From Cytidiella melzeri (taxonomy: Eukaryota; Basidiomycota; Agaricomycetes; Polyporales; Irpicaceae): a stretch of 64,000 bases of DNA. The translations under genes and the position numbers were made by a program. The notes beneath the pieces were generated by a model. The model saw only the letters and a list, made by a program, of their open reading frames with translations, ran no database searches and was not told the origin of the DNA. Of this stretch, positions 33,315-46,080 are shown one piece after another. Every line of letters starts with the position of its first letter. The first letter of the stretch is position 1. The DNA lies in the NCBI GenBank assembly GCA_022592445.1, contig JABYQR010000040.1, positions 1-64,000 on the forward strand, read 5' to 3'.

Positions 33315-36300
33315 TCAAAACATGCTACCAAAGAGGCCCCGCTGGCGTCGAGGTGCAGGTTGAGCGGCGTCCGGGCGCAGCATAGCCAGGCTATTCAGCT
33401 GCTTCATGACCTGTTTTGACCGTGTATCAGAATCGTGTAAGTCAGGTGAGCGGCTCGATTGTCTAACCTCCTCCAACTTATCCTTGCGTTCTTGCAAATC
33501 GAGGTGCGCGCGTATCTTCGGGTCCTCTCTCGCAAACTCGAGCATCTCCCGTCGGTCTAGGTCGTATAACAGCCGCGAATCAATCTCGCGTGGGAACTAA
33601 GTAGTTGACGGGAGTGATTAGTTGTGTAACTGCTGCTGATGAGTTGAAGAACCGCTCATACCTGGTAGAAAAAGTGGCCGAGCAATTCGACATTGATGAA
33701 CATCGTGGACGTGTAAGCCAATTTGTCGGCGACAGCGCTGAGGAACACCTCAGGACATAGTAGGTCATTTTCGGGTCCGGTACGACAGCGCTTGGACTTC
33801 AAAGAAGCCAGACGGAGTTTGAGAATGTTCAATCGCTCATTATACAGCATAGCATGGCGAGCTGTTGAACATGTGTCGTTGTCAGCTATCAACAGAATAA
33901 GAAGAGTCAGCAGTGTCATACCATCTAGAACGTGAGCAGGAGGATAACGATAGTCATCTGGGTCGCAAGGTGCACTGTCCTCAACAGATCCCACCTCACT
34001 GCTCAACAAGCGGTCCTTCTTGAGCTTCTCCTTATCTTCCAACGTCTTCACATAGCCAATTAAGCTGCTGAGTCTGCGACTACCTCCTACCCTTTTCCGT
34101 ATATCCTTCAACTTTTCTTCACAGAGAGTCACGTCCTGCTCGAACATGTGGATCGCCCCATTCCGCCCAGCTTCCCACTCCCGATCGTCCACTTCGACGT
34201 CGAACTTGTATGGCTTGATGCAGTTCTCCACCTGGTCCGCCGTGAGCCCTATGCGCTCACGGAGGATGGTGTGCGAAAACTCGATCAAGCGTTCCACCGT
34301 CCTGGGATGGTACTCGAACGGCTCTCCAGCAGCAATCGAATCAATGAGCGCACGAAGTCCGTCCGCGACGAGCAGTGTAGAGTCTCGCCCTACTCCCGAC
34401 TTGGTTAAAAGCGACGACGCGGCGTCGAGCTTGTATTTCCAGTAAGGCTCCACGTCTTCTGGCTTGACTTTGGAGTCGGCGGCGAGGGCAGACAGCTCCG
34501 CAGTCCGTTTGTCGGTCCAGTATACGGTCTCGAGGACCCGCATCACCTTCTCGTCAAGCATCTCCTTCAGTTTCGCTCGCACCTGCGGCTTGTTGAATTG
34601 CACCGTCAATGCTTTGAAGCGAGCTTTCAGTGCATCCATCGTTTCCGCAAAGTAAGACTCGGCGGATATACGACGATCGTTGTACTGAACCTTGAACTGA
34701 TATTGCGCCTCCTCAAGCTCAAGCTGTACTGCATTCGTTATACCGTGCAGAGACGAGGCCATTGAACTCTCGAGGACATCCATCAAGCGCTTCCGGAGGG
34801 TATCAGTGCTCACCAACAACGAGGGCGAAGAGAAGTACTCGCGATGCGAGCGGAAGTACTCTGATTCGGCCTGTTGGGCAGCCTGAGCTGATTTCTCTGT
34901 ACGGCCTTTCCTACCCGGAGGCTTGCAGACGACACCGACGTAGCCTAGATGGAGTGGGTACTTGTTTCCAACCAGAATCTTGGCTCCTTGTTCCGGAGGC
35001 ACCAAGTCCATCTTCGTCACCACGCCAATCGTGCGCAGACCAAGAGGATCCACGCGCCGGCTGGCACGCAATGCAGGAGAATTGGCCAAATCTACATCTG
35101 CAGCGCAGACCGCAAGGACGATGTTAGGCTCTCGGATGTACCGATCACAAAGAGACGCTATTTTCTCCTTCAAAGTCTCCGGCTGGTCCATGGAGGCAAT
35201 TTGAATGTATCCAGGAAGGTCAATAAGAGTGAGATCAGGAACGTACGGGCTGTATATTCGAAGGTCGATAGGATCGTTGGAGACACATTCCGAAGCTGGC
35301 ACCGCGAGATTCAGGTCTGTAAGTGTCTTCTGTATCTGGGAGAAATCGGTAACCTTCCCGAAGCCAAGAGCAGGAAATTCGCCATACTCGACAGGTTCGT
35401 TGCTGCCCTCTTTCGCCGGCGTGTGGATGAGGGTCAGCTCAATTGGTCTACGCGTGACCATGTTGTTCCCTCTTGAATAGTATTTAGCACTCTGAAGCGT
35501 TAGCAACAGATGAGAAACTCACTTGGGAAGGAACTCGTGACCGACAATCGCTTCGAGAACCGAGCTCTTCCCTGAGCTCTGGCTACCAATCACGACAATG
35601 CTAGGGAGCTTCAACGCGTCGCTTTGGTCTATGCCCAGCAACATAGTCCTGATCTCGATAAGTTTCCGTGTTAGGTGCATCAGTCCATTGGGAGGGTTTG
35701 CAGCACTGTCAGGATCCGAGCGAAGCTCAGGTTCAGAAGGCGAGGACAACGTCGCGGCAACTAGTGCAGCAACGGCAGCGTCTTCTCCATTTGGCTTTCC
35801 ACCTCCACTCCCACTAGAGCCTTCTTCCCTTCCTTCATTTCCGCTCCCCTCCTTATCACCAGTGCTGAAGAAATTCTTGAGAAATTGGGGTGCCTCTAGC
35901 GTTGGCAGCTTGATATCTGACACAGCTGAGGAGGCCGTCTTGAGCACGTCCGACGCAGTGTCAAACATATCCGTCGCGGTATCTTGCACCTTCTCCATCC
36001 ACTCATTAGACTTCCTCCGTACCTCTATATGTCATTCAGCTCAGTAGCCAGTCAATTGAGTATCAATATGTACCTTCAAACTTGTAATTCGCATATGTCA
36101 GACCACCAGCACCCGCAGTTGCTGCACCAATTGGTACCCTCATGGCGCGTAACATGAACCTCGGAATAGATGAATATGAGAGGGCCCGGATGTGGACATG
36201 GCGGATGGGATTGCCGTGGGCATTCTGAGGTCGAAAGCGAGGTGATTTGGAGGTTAGTAAGGTGTTGAACTGCCGGTGCACAGGTCTAACAGGTTCGAGA

Positions 36301-36386
36301 TGCCTTCGAGATGCCTTGACTCCATACGCGACTGTCTTCCTGAGTGAGAACGCTGAGGAAACGCGGCGACGAACAGCTGAATACAT
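33315..36386 (-). CDS. MGM1: Mgm1/OPA1-type dynamin GTPase of the mitochondrial inner membrane
   Basis: Dynamin-related GTPase for inner-membrane fusion and crista shape. Six exons: 36386-36074, 36024-35523, 35471-33922, 33861-33662, 33596-33468, 33410-33315; 929 residues, near yeast Mgm1. The Arg-rich N-terminus ([13 protein letters not shown]) is a mitochondrial presequence, followed by a weak membrane segment ([12 protein letters not shown], about residue 85). GTPase motifs: GSQSSGKSS (about residue 252), T in MVTRRP, DLPG and TKMD. The last intron (33411-33467, 57 nt) has no stop and keeps the frame, but removing it restores [11 protein letters not shown] as expected in the effector region. 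An in-frame ATG upstream (36533) exists; 36386 was chosen because the presequence starts there. Convergent with SCP2 (183 bp) and divergent from the RAD51D-like gene (259 bp). Confidence 0.94.
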
Positions 36387-36645
36387 CAACTGGGTACGAA
36401 TGCTCGAACAAGCCTCCTCCGCAGAGTAGGAGCGACGATAGATAGGGCCGCAGGAGGCGAGAGGGAGCAAAGGCCAGTGACCGTCGGTGTGCAAGCAGTA
36501 GAAAGCGGCGCAAGCTCTCGGCAGACAGATCAAGAGCGGTTTGCGTCATGGATCACTCGTGAAGCGAACCGTTCCAAACGCGTTCAATGAACCTCAAGCT
36601 CTCTCTCATTCTAACCACTGTCTCTATACACAGAGCTTTCTGAAC
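36387..36645. promoter_or_regulatory. Short bidirectional promoter between MGM1 and the RAD51D-like gene
   Basis: Only 259 bp separate the two start codons, which point away from each other. No TATA box is obvious. Both promoters and both 5' untranslated regions must fit here, so they are likely to share elements. This is inferred from layout only. Confidence 0.5.
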
Positions 36646-37988
36646 ATGCGCCTTGTTACACTTGTCCCTGCACTGCCAGAGCGGCTGGTTGCAGCCCTCG
36701 AGAATTGCGGAATTCGCACTGACACTGACCTCCTCTTCAACTCTGGTACGGCAATGCAAATATATGAAAAGTTGCCACCAGAAATCGTGACACTGGCACA
36801 GTTAGAACGGTACATCTCTGATGTAGCTGGACTTGCTTCAGCTCCCATACTTGACGGCGTCGACGTATTGAACCAAGAAGAGCAGTGCCGCGCTGCCTTC
36901 GTTCCCTTTTCCACCGGTGTTCCTCAGCTGGACGAGCTAATAAACGGCAGAAACGGTCCCAAAGTCCTTGAAGTCTCAGGGGACCATGGTACTGGAAAAA
37001 CAGTAGGTCCAAAAGTACATCGTCGAGACTTGCCCTGACCGTTGTCCAAAGCTTCTCGCCCTACAAGTAGTTATGCGGCAGCTTTCGACTCACGCTGACC
37101 ATGCTGCGCTCTGGATCGACACAACAGGCGACTTCTCAGTTGATAGAATACACCTGATCTCTGCTGCCTACGATAAAATGGTAGCCATCTGTCCTCCTTC
37201 AATGCAGTGATTTTCGCATTGACCGTTTCACAGCCTTCCGCTCATTCTGCAGCGGAGCGACTTCAGCTGTCTCTTGCATTCGACGTTAACACTGTCCAAG
37301 AGGTATTAGAATCCCTGCGAACCAGCTACTCTGTGAGTTTACACCCACACAGGTTGCTGATGTTACCCGCTTGACATTTTGACCGCAAGCTGTCAGGATC
37401 TACGAAAATCCGTTGCCTAGTCATAGACTCTATCACCACACTCTTCAGACCTGTTCTCAGCGTTGTCTCATCACAAGGTCCGTCCAATTGGTTACGGTAC
37501 ACTCACAGACACTGAAAAGACCACAAGGTCATGCGATGATGGCATCCTTCATGCAGCAGCTCAGGTCGTTCGCGGAGGCGTACTCTCTGATAATTCTGGT
37601 CTGTAACTCCAAACCAGTAACATTGGCATCTTATCTGCCCTCTGCTCATCTAGTGTACTCAGGTATTAAATTCAACAAGCTCAGCTGCTCCTCAGAACCC
37701 TAACTCTGCATTTGTGACAACCACTCGAAAACCTGCTTTGGGTCCGTCCTTCACATGCATGACAGATGCGACGCTCTGGCTGTCAAAAGCTACTGGGATA
37801 TCTGCCGTTGAGCCCCATGGGGACGGGGAGTCCAACAATATTTACGCGGCTGAAATCTTACGCTCGAAATATACCGTGCGTACGCCGCAGGTTTAGTGTG
37901 GGTTAACCCTGTCTAATCACATTGCTCGAAGCCTTCCAAAACGTGGTGCTCTTATAAAGTTTTCAAAGGCATTTTACAAGTTATGTAA
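36646..37988 (+). CDS. RAD51D-like recombinase paralog
   Basis: RecA-family ATPase acting in homologous-recombination repair as a RAD51 paralog. Seven exons: 36646-37002, 37052-37180, 37234-37332, 37390-37477, 37528-37598, 37663-37875, 37932-37988; 337 residues, close to human RAD51D. An N-terminal helical domain (LPERLVAALENCGIRTDTDL) precedes PFSTGVPQLDELI. Walker A is GDHGTGKT, split from the next exon by a 49-nt intron, and Walker B is CLVIDSIT. The segment GHAMMASFMQQLRSF and the C-terminal PALGPSFTCMTDATLWLSK match the RAD51D pattern. An upstream in-frame ATG (36541) is possible, but 36646 gives the family-like N-terminus. Confidence 0.85.
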
Positions 37989-38122
37989 AAGCCCATGAAC
38001 TCCGTTGTTGGTGTGTGGTTCAAGGCCTACGAAGCCAACATCGTGAAATAGTAGAATCCACAAGACACTGTATGACGAATATATACTAGTAATACAAACC
38101 CTCCTTCACGCCAGCTTAAAAC

Positions 38123-40056
38123 CTACAGGTCAGCGAAGCTAGCGAAAAACAATATCCGTAAGCATCTATTCATAAACGCATGACCCATTCTGCAACTCAC
38201 CGGTCCGGCATGAACACAGGTGCGAGCAGGCTCCACATATAGAGGAGCATGCACACCCAACTAGACACGACCCTCATCCACATCGCAACTTCTGACCTTC
38301 CGATGTATACATCAGACTCCTTGTGAGGATCGCTTGGCGCAGAGCCTGCACGAACAACGTTCCTGTACAACACCAGTGTCAGCGATTTCTCGGTAACGGT
38401 AGTAGTATCGAAGTAAACTCACCAGTCCGTGAGCAGCATCGCAACGTACATCGCACCAATCGCGAATATTACGTGAAACCAAGTGTACTGTTGAGGACAC
38501 CCATAAGCCAACATAGCGATTGAATGTTACAGTTTACTCACGTTGTAGCGAGTCCCTGACCGCTCATCATCGCGAGTCTCGCCTACAGGTTCATCGTCTT
38601 CATCTTCTTCCTCTTCATCTAGAGCAGATGCAGGGATCGCACTGCCGACAATTCACTAAGAACATGCACATCCCAAAGGGAAGTAGTAACTCACCCGGCC
38701 TCTACAGCAGCCAGAAGGGCTTGATACCTTGGAGACTCAGTCCTTCCAGGTTGAGTGTTGACAATTCCCATTTCCGCGTGACCTTCAGTGTCCAACGGGA
38801 GTTCGATGGAGCCTTTTTTCTTGCCAACAAGAGCTCTGCTTTGCGTGGCTGCTCGACTGGTGGAGTATGCGATGGCCAAGAAGGTGAACACAGCACCGAG
38901 GACAACTGTTGTCGTCCGGGTACCTTCGACGGTACCGCGATACTTCTGCAAAGGATTGCATTGCGCGTGCTCGTGGTTTCCGATTGCCGACATGATGAGA
39001 TACGTGCAGTAGACCGCAACCATGCTGGACTGCGCAAGGCCAGAGCGCTGATTATAGTCCTGCACGGTGGGGTGGATACACATAATGGTGATCAGAATGC
39101 AAAGTGCGAGGTTGAGAGAGATGAAAAACTGATTGAGCGTGCAGCCTGAGCTTGCGAAGAAACCGTAGAGGACGCCAGTGAGTGCGATAGTTGCAGCGTA
39201 CATGCCGCCGGTTGAGCCAATAAGAATCCATTGCCACAGCTGCGCACCGGTGGTCTCCCAATTTTCAAGACAAGTCTCCGACCAGGAGTGGGCGAAGTCA
39301 ACTAGCAGCACTAGACCGAGAAGGATGAATGTTGTTGCGCCCATCATTGCGATGTAGTTGCCCCAGAAGATGAAGAAGCCATTCGGGATGAAGAAGGAAA
39401 TAACGACCAGGATCAACCACAGCAGAACTTTGGGACCCCACCATCTTCGAACATTGAGTTCAGGGCCCGAAGAGCAGTAGAAGACCTACTCACCCGTTCT
39501 GCACAGCTGCCCTCTTGTCCTTGGTATCCTTCACACCCACAAGGAGCGCTCCGATGAGCAAATGGAACAGGGATAGTGCGAAACATATTCGGTGAACCTG
39601 TAGTATAGTATCTTGAGTATCGATCGCAGCTCAGAGCTAGTAGAAACGTACCGCAAGTACTCCGTAGCACTTCCCACCAGCACAGTCCAGTTCCAGATAC
39701 CCATGACTCCATTTCTCAATCTGCTTTATAGCAACTGGTGTCTTCATTAACCAAGCGAACATAGAGTTCAAGCAGAATATGATCTATGATACAGAATACC
39801 CAGTCAATTGATGAATAGGGGAAGCACAGCTAAGTGGTTGCATACAGCAAATCCAACACGGGTGGCGATGGACGAATTACAGTTGCACGACTTGAAGAAC
39901 ATCGACGCTGCAGGGTCGGTTCAGTAATACGGCCAGCTCTTCAGCCCCCGTGAACGTACCAGCTGTCGATGTGAAGCAGAATGCTATGCCTCCGAGACAT
40001 GATGCAGCAATGGAACCAAAAACGCCTGTGAATGGCAGCGAGAGTAGGATGCCCAT
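38123..40056 (-). CDS. TMS1: TMS1/Serinc family membrane protein
   Basis: Polytopic membrane protein of the Serinc/TMS1 family, about ten helices, linked to serine-lipid handling in membranes. Nine exons: 40056-39960, 39907-39846, 39783-39652, 39597-39494, 39444-38695, 38641-38542, 38487-38423, 38362-38201, 38138-38123; 495 residues, close to yeast Tms1. Family motifs: LGGIAFCFTSTA, FFKSCNCNSSIATRVGFA, KWSHGYLELDC, NGFFIFWGNYIAM, DFAHSWSETCLENWE and the C-terminal YTWFHVIFAIGAMYVAMLLT with a WSLLAPVFMPDRF end. The acidic loop before the last helices (EEEEDEDDE) is typical of fungal members. The final coding exon has only 16 nt. The ATG at 40143 is an alternative start. Confidence 0.95.
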
Positions 40057-40805
40057 GGTGGCGGGATGAGACCAAGGTGTTGCTCGATAATGTTCGTGCT
40101 GCGCCGAATTGAATGAGCGCCTATTCACTGATCCGTATCCCATGCCCTGACCGCTATATGTACTTACAACACGGTTGAACGTTCTGAACTTCGCTCACTG
40201 GTCACCGGCGACCGTCATGCACATCGACTCTCGAGTTCTATGAGGTGATTGCCCATGACTTGACCGAACAATGCACTTCTTCCCAGAAAGCTCTGAGGTG
40301 GTGCCTCCGATAAAACATTCAAGTTTCCCTATGCTCATCCACTAAGTCGCGTGTGCTCTACAGCAAAGCCAGAAACACCAACACTGCGCGTCGTAAAGCT
40401 CAAACAAAAACACAGTGCGTGTTCAGCTTTTTCATTGTGCGCTATGAAGACATACAACGTCCGAGTCTTACTTACACGTGCTGGTGGTGAACGCAGTCGT
40501 GATGAGTTGTCAGTTCACGCACTGGATTGACCTGCAGGACTCCTCACCTTCAAAGGGTCTAGCATATCAACGCTGCAGCACCTGGCAGGCCAGGATGTCG
40601 CATGCTAGCCTACAAAACTCATTTGCGGGAGGCCCCAGCGATCCGACGGCTACAGCACGGAGAATGTTACCTGTATTAAGTATCACTAGCAGCGGCAACG
40701 CTCTCAAATTCCATGTCAACCCTTGCGCTGGCAAGCTTGACGCTCGAACGCTGAACAACTTCCCCATTTTTCTTCCTCTTCAAATCTATGCATCCTCGGA
40801 CTGTC
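40057..40805. other. Intergenic between TMS1 and the DUF6535 gene
   Basis: Divergent promoters of the two flanking genes must lie here. A 135-codon open frame at 40478-40885 runs into the DUF6535 start in another frame and has no recognisable content. Nothing else seen. Confidence 0.5.
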
Positions 40806-43275
40806 ATGCCTCCCACGAATCGCTCGACTCAGCCGAGGCTACATCCTGTCCTCACCGGCAACCAAGCGTGGTCAGCTATGGCTAGTGTTGTTCGTGAAGT
40901 GGACGAGCAAAAGATCAAGGATTGCAAGGAGGATATTGATACCATTTTGGTCTTTGTGCGTTGATCATGTTGGTATGGTCTCATGTACAACGACTAACCT
41001 TTCATACAACAGGCTGGTCTTTTCTCTGGAGCGTTGACAGCGTTCCTTGTCGAGTCATACCAAACTCTTCTTCCGGACCCCACAAACACCATGATCCTTC
41101 TTTTGCAACAGATAGCCTCACAAACAAACTCCTATTCCTTCAATGATGGCTTCCTAACCTCCACCACCGCGCCACCCAATTCTCAGCCTGCGTTCAGGCC
41201 GACCGAGAACGCCATTCGGGTCAACGTTCTATGGTTCGGCAGTTTCACGCTCGCTCTAGTGAGTGCGTCGTTCGCCATCTTAGTCAAGCAGTGGCTTCGC
41301 GAGTATCTTTCAGGAGAGTACACCTCACCTCAGGCACGATAACCGCTATCCTTCCTCTGCTGCTCCAGCTTTCCCTGGCCTTGTTCCTCGTCGGCCTTTG
41401 CTTCTTCACCGCCGAGGTTCACAGCTCTATCGGTCACACGACCATTCCGCTCGTAGCGGCATGGGGATTCTTATTCTTTGCTGCGTCCTTTGCTCCCGTC
41501 CTTTCGCCACGATGCCCGTACAAGACCAGCTTGCTCAAATCTGTCACGAAGGTGTTGCGGAAGGAACTCTTCTTGTTCCTGCAATGGATCACGCACGATT
41601 GCACCTCTGATTCCGACCTTGAGGCACAAGCACTCACAAGAATCCCTGGAAAATGGTCATACAAAGTCTTAGCCTATGATGAACTAATCGCTGCCACGAC
41701 CACTAGCAACGACTTCGACATCTTCGTGACTGTGGACACTATCCAGTCCGACGACCATCTCCTCGATACCATGACGGTCGCGCTGCTCCAGTCCCAGTTA
41801 GACCCTGACGAGTCAGTCAAATTCGCATTGAAAATCATCGGCCGCCGTATGCAACTCGAAGACGACATCACCATCCCTTCATCCGGGTTTCTCGATTTGT
41901 GCAGCCTACCTGCGCCGGTAACGACGACGATCATGCGCATGGTCGCCGACATCCTTATGGACCAGTTAAGGCGACAGTTTTACGCCAATCCTTCAAAACC
42001 GATTGAATGGAATGATTGGATGAAAGATTGCGTTTTCATCCTGTTCGCCGAAACGAACGTTCCGTTTCCTACGCCAGCTCGCCAATTCCTTGAGGTCATG
42101 TTGGAATACAAGCTGCTCTACACGTCGTTGTTCGATATCCTTAGGTCGCGTGCTCCAGATGTGTCCGCGATCGACCACATCATCAGAAGGCTACTCTTTG
42201 TGTTCCATGTGATGGTGGGCGATGACATACTGCCAGTCTTGTACGCTCTCGTGCTGCAGTACTACAGACCCGGGAGCGACATAAACTACCACGCATTTAT
42301 TGACGTCCTCAAGAACGACCCGAAAGTCTCCCCCGACCAGCTACAGTTCCTACTGGAGTCTGTCATCAACTCGCTCACACGCGAGATGGCGGAGACGGAT
42401 CACTCCATACGATGGTTCAGACCGTACCGAATTGACGAAATCGCTCTCATCATTGAGCTGTCGCCCAAAGTCACTGGCGTCCATGAATCAGTCGTGGGAG
42501 TCGTTCAGGACATGCTTGTTGGTCAACGTGGTCAACAAACGGTCGTCGCTTACGCTAGCTTTCCAATGGGACTCAACAGAGACAATGATTCGGATAGTCT
42601 GAAGGCGGAATCTCAGAAGCTGTTCATCGAAGCCATCGTCTCATGTCAAGAACCAGGTGGGCCATATACTTACGCCAGAAAGGGCACTGTTTGAATGATG
42701 TTTTCCAATTCCCAGAACGTCGCCTTACACTGGAAAACCTCGAATACGAGCTCAGCTGGCAGTGGCGAAGGTCTGAGGCGGAAGCAGCGAACTGCCCGGT
42801 CCGGCCTAGTCGGTTGTTGGATCCCGTGAAGACCTGCCATTTACTCCTCCGTTCGCTGAAAGCAATGGACGAGAAGGGACTTCAGATACACGACCACATG
42901 GACATCCTGCACAAGATATGGTACGCTATCGATCAGGCACTACGGACTGTCGCCGGTAGGCATATCAGTAGCCATCCGGATTTGGCTAGGGAGTGTCTCG
43001 AGCTTATAGATACCTACAATTATCCCGCGCCACCAGACGTCCAGGAAGAACACGGTTACAGGTTGTGGGTGGAAAGATTTGACGAGAGCAGGAGTCTGTT
43101 CCCCGACTCTCTCGTCGAAGGGCTGGCGCTGTTCTTAACACCTGGCGAGGATACCACTGTCGGTCATCGTGTTCGCAGGCTTGGCTTGTTAAAGCAGAAG
43201 GACGACGATAGTAGCAGAAGAGACTCGGGTCCTCCGGGTTTGGAGGCGTGTCCGTTGGAGAGCCAGCTAGGCTGA
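40806..43275 (+). pseudogene. DUF6535 membrane protein, left copy, with a 55-bp frame-shifting deletion
   Basis: Agaricomycete DUF6535 protein of unknown function, with membrane helices near the N-terminus. Exons: 40806-40955, 41013-42656, 42716-43275. Exon 1 ends EDIDTILVF; exon 2 starts AGLFSGALTAFLVES. Helices: FTLALVSASFAIL, PLLLQLSLALFLVGLCFF and LVAAWGFLFFAASFAP. At 41340, right after SPQAR, the frame ends in TAA. The inverted copy at 51915-54425 has 55 bp more at this point, coding for about 18 residues; with them the frame would rejoin the open frame that runs from about 41341 to 42656. No other damage was seen, so the break may be recent. A truncated N-terminal protein of about 160 residues is still possible. 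Confidence 0.85.
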
Positions 43276-43952
43276 GGGATGTCATAACACATCTGGTCTT
43301 GGTCAAAGGGTGTGTAGTGTTGCAGCAACAAACCTTTTAGACAGCATGCAACGATGTGCGGGTTTAAGCCGTATGCGGTTTAACTCACGTGCTGGATTTC
43401 GCCTTAGCCACGCAGCTAATGTCAGGATGCGCAAGTCGAGGATGCCATAACCATTCGGCAGGCTGAACTTCTGCACTACGGGCACATACGATAATCCTGC
43501 GTTGGTTGATCATAAGTGGTATACATTGGAATCCGAGGGTGGCTGGGGCGGTGTGGTGCGTGAGTAGCAGCTTCTGAGTATCCAAGTCGTACTGGGCATA
43601 GAATGTACTCTGCTAGCGACGAAGCTGACGGTAAGAATCAACAGTAGAGTCGAAAGGCCTGCCATGTTTTACATATGGCTTAGGGAAGGTTGTGCTATGT
43701 AGTTGGCACCTTCAGAAAAGGTGTTGTGTAGCGAATTGGATTCGTGAACGAATATTCATTCTTGTATTCCGCCTTTGTTTGGCATCCTAGGCAGTAGCAT
43801 CTGCTACTGTAAAATGTAGGGTCGCTTGAAAAAGAGACTTAAATACAGGAATCCAGTAGATGCTTTGACCTAACCACCGATTCGCACAACGTCTGTCCGT
43901 GTCTTTCCATAATGGCACAACTCGTCATTACAGCTCGCTAATCTACTAAGGA
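43276..43952. other. Intergenic between the DUF6535 copy and DUF1748 gene
   Basis: No gene recognised. This holds the 3' ends of two convergent genes. Short ORFs on the minus strand have no known content. Confidence 0.5.
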
Positions 43953-44234
43953 CTATGCGTCTCTCTTGAAATACTGGCTGTTCACTGCCGTCGCTTGTAT
44001 CATGTCGAATATTGTCTCTCCTATACCGAGATAACGGTCTGTGACTGAACGCACAGTGGGATCGCTGATAGCAGCGGTTGAAGGGCTAGGAGGAAGGCCG
44101 CGAACATCAGGTCTTGCGGAATGGTTCGCAATAGTAAAGACGTACTGAAATCCGCTGGACTTCTTCACACCAGCTAGGACAGTTGACAAGAGGACTGCGT
44201 CAACAGCATAGTGAAAGAGGCGTCCGAGGACCAT
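43953..44234 (-). CDS. DUF1748 small membrane protein
   Basis: Small conserved fungal protein of the DUF1748 family, 73 residues, right for the family; function not established. Exons 44234-44146 and 44085-43953; the 60-nt intron has GTACGT and CTAG ends. It begins MVLGRLFHYAVDAVLLSTVL, a hydrophobic, probably membrane-inserted N-terminus, followed after the intron by VRSVTDRYLGIGETIFD. The longer frame upstream of the ATG at 44234 lacks family similarity and was not used. The start lies 306 bp from the MYND gene on the other strand. Confidence 0.88.
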   Translation of the reverse strand: MVLGRLFHYAVDAVLLSTVLAGVKKSSGFQYVFTIANHSARPDVRGLPPSPSTAAISDPTVRSVTDRYLGIGETIFDMIQATAVNSQYFKRDA

Positions 44235-44540
44235 GTTTCGACGGGCCCTTGGGCGTGTATACAAGGCGTGGTGGCGGGTTGGTTGAGACACGCAAAGGCT
44301 GCTGCAGGGCTGGTCGAGTCGACTCGCAAGACCTCTAAAGGTATGTGTTTGCGCCGGCAGAGAACTGGACAAGGACGAGGTGGCTCGGCAGTCATTCTTG
44401 CTTTCGGTCAATATTTTCCCACGGCTGATACTTAAGTCGCTGTTTCAACTTTTGTAGTAGTACCCGCTTTATACTTACAACCGAAACAAGTTCGTAACAC
44501 TACCGCCTCTGTTCTCTTCTAGGTTCTTGCTTGGCTGTAG

Positions 44541-45330
44541 ATGCCTGTGAGGCTTAGTCTTCGCGATGCTGTGAGTATAGAATAACTGAATAGGTTTGAG
44601 AACCTTACGAATATCGTCAGCGACACTTCCCGTCCCTCAGGGAGCTCCCGGAAGATGATGAGCTCGACCTCTCGTTCTACCAGGAACGCGGTGGTGTTAT
44701 GCGTCCCTCACGCCACTGGGTGTTTCTTTGCGAGATAACTCAGAACATAACGTTCATGCGACCACATTACCTCGTCACTGACCGCACCGGCACACAAACC
44801 CAGGTCGTCTTCTACCTCGACAATAATGTCGAATTCGAGTCTACCGCTTATGTTACTGGACATACTCTTGCTGTGTTCTATGCAGACAGCCATCGGTTTA
44901 TGGATGGGTCTTTTGGGTTGCGACTTGAAGATTTAACCACGGTCAAGGTGCGCACGTTGCGAAGTCGTGTGACCCATGCTCTTGGGCAGACCTACTGACG
45001 GGTGCCGGTACAGGTCATCCCTTGCTCACTGCAGACACTGATTTCCGCGGATGTTGCCTCTGTGGACGCAATGAGAGCTTGCAGCTCTTGCGGCGAAGAC
45101 CAGCAAGACACTCCGCTCAAGAAATGCTCTCGGTGCGGAACGAAGTACTGTTCTCAGGTATGCTAGAAAGGGATATGGAAATCCATTATGTTGTTAACGA
45201 ACCTTTTTGTAAGGAATGCCAGCGATTAGATTGGAGACGGCATAAAACGACATGTGCTGCACTTCAGCAGGTGCGGGCATGGAGCGAGAGAAACTGGAAC
45301 CGGTTCATCGACTACTGGGACACGTTCTGA
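44541..45330 (+). CDS. MYND zinc-finger protein, copy 1
   Basis: MYND-finger protein of 205 residues; function unknown, MYND fingers usually bind proline-rich peptides. Exons 44541-44570, 44621-44947, 45014-45157, 45214-45330. A conserved N-terminal domain (MRPSRHWVFLCEIT, VTGHTLAVFYAD, LEDLTTVK) is followed by the finger: CSSCGEDQQ, CSRCGTKYCSQ, ECQRLDWRRHKTTC. The C-terminus is ALQQVRAWSERNWNRF and ends in TF. The exon pattern (30, 327, 144, 117 nt) is nearly the same as in the gene at 46081-46897, so the two are tandem duplicates. The N-terminal domain resembles segments seen in other Agaricomycete MYND proteins. Confidence 0.9.
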
Positions 45331-46080
45331 TTTGTGTTTTGTACCAACCACACAATATTGCTTCGTATGATCTTGACCCTGCTTTTGTTGGAAGCGGTGT
45401 TATGGCTTTGCTGCCAATTGTACAGCACACAATGTGAGCGCTGCTACCTGCTATGTGCTTCTTAAACCTAACAATGTACATCATAGTGGTAGGCTTTTTT
45501 GTCATAACTTGACAAAGATTCGCGCGTAGGCAACGTCGCAAACAAACAACTGGCAGCGGTTGGTCGGCCAGCACGATCGCTAGCTCGAAATCGGTTGACT
45601 TGCGACTGCTTCAGTCCATTCGACTACTGTTATCGCACAGCCCGCAAATAGTGTGTCCTGTTGCCGTTCAATCTGTGCGTGCACTGACCACGAGTTGAGT
45701 GATGGAGCATGCGGCATACGACGCTCTTGGACAAGGTTGGTTGCCCCATCGCAGAATCTATGCGGCTTGTGTCAAAGATTCTCAGGATGCCTTTCTACCA
45801 AGGCAACGTCAACTAATCAGGAACAATATTAATACAACAGTAAGGCTCGCCTTCCCAAGTTGGACAGGCGCCGGTGTCGTTGTTGTTTGCTGGATGGATT
45901 CCTGCCTCGAAATATCCAGTTCACGACCCACAGTGCTCCCCGAGTAGTGACTCGCATATTGCAGCCGTCAGCCCGAGTGCCGTGGTCAGAAGGAGGTTTG
46001 CGCAACTGAAAGCCTCATAAACCGCAAACAGCGTCTGACATCTCACACTTTCTTCGACCTCAACTTCCACGACCAGGACC
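45331..46080. other. Intergenic between the two MYND genes
   Basis: No gene recognised. It contains the promoter of the second MYND gene. Short ORFs are without known content. Confidence 0.5.
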
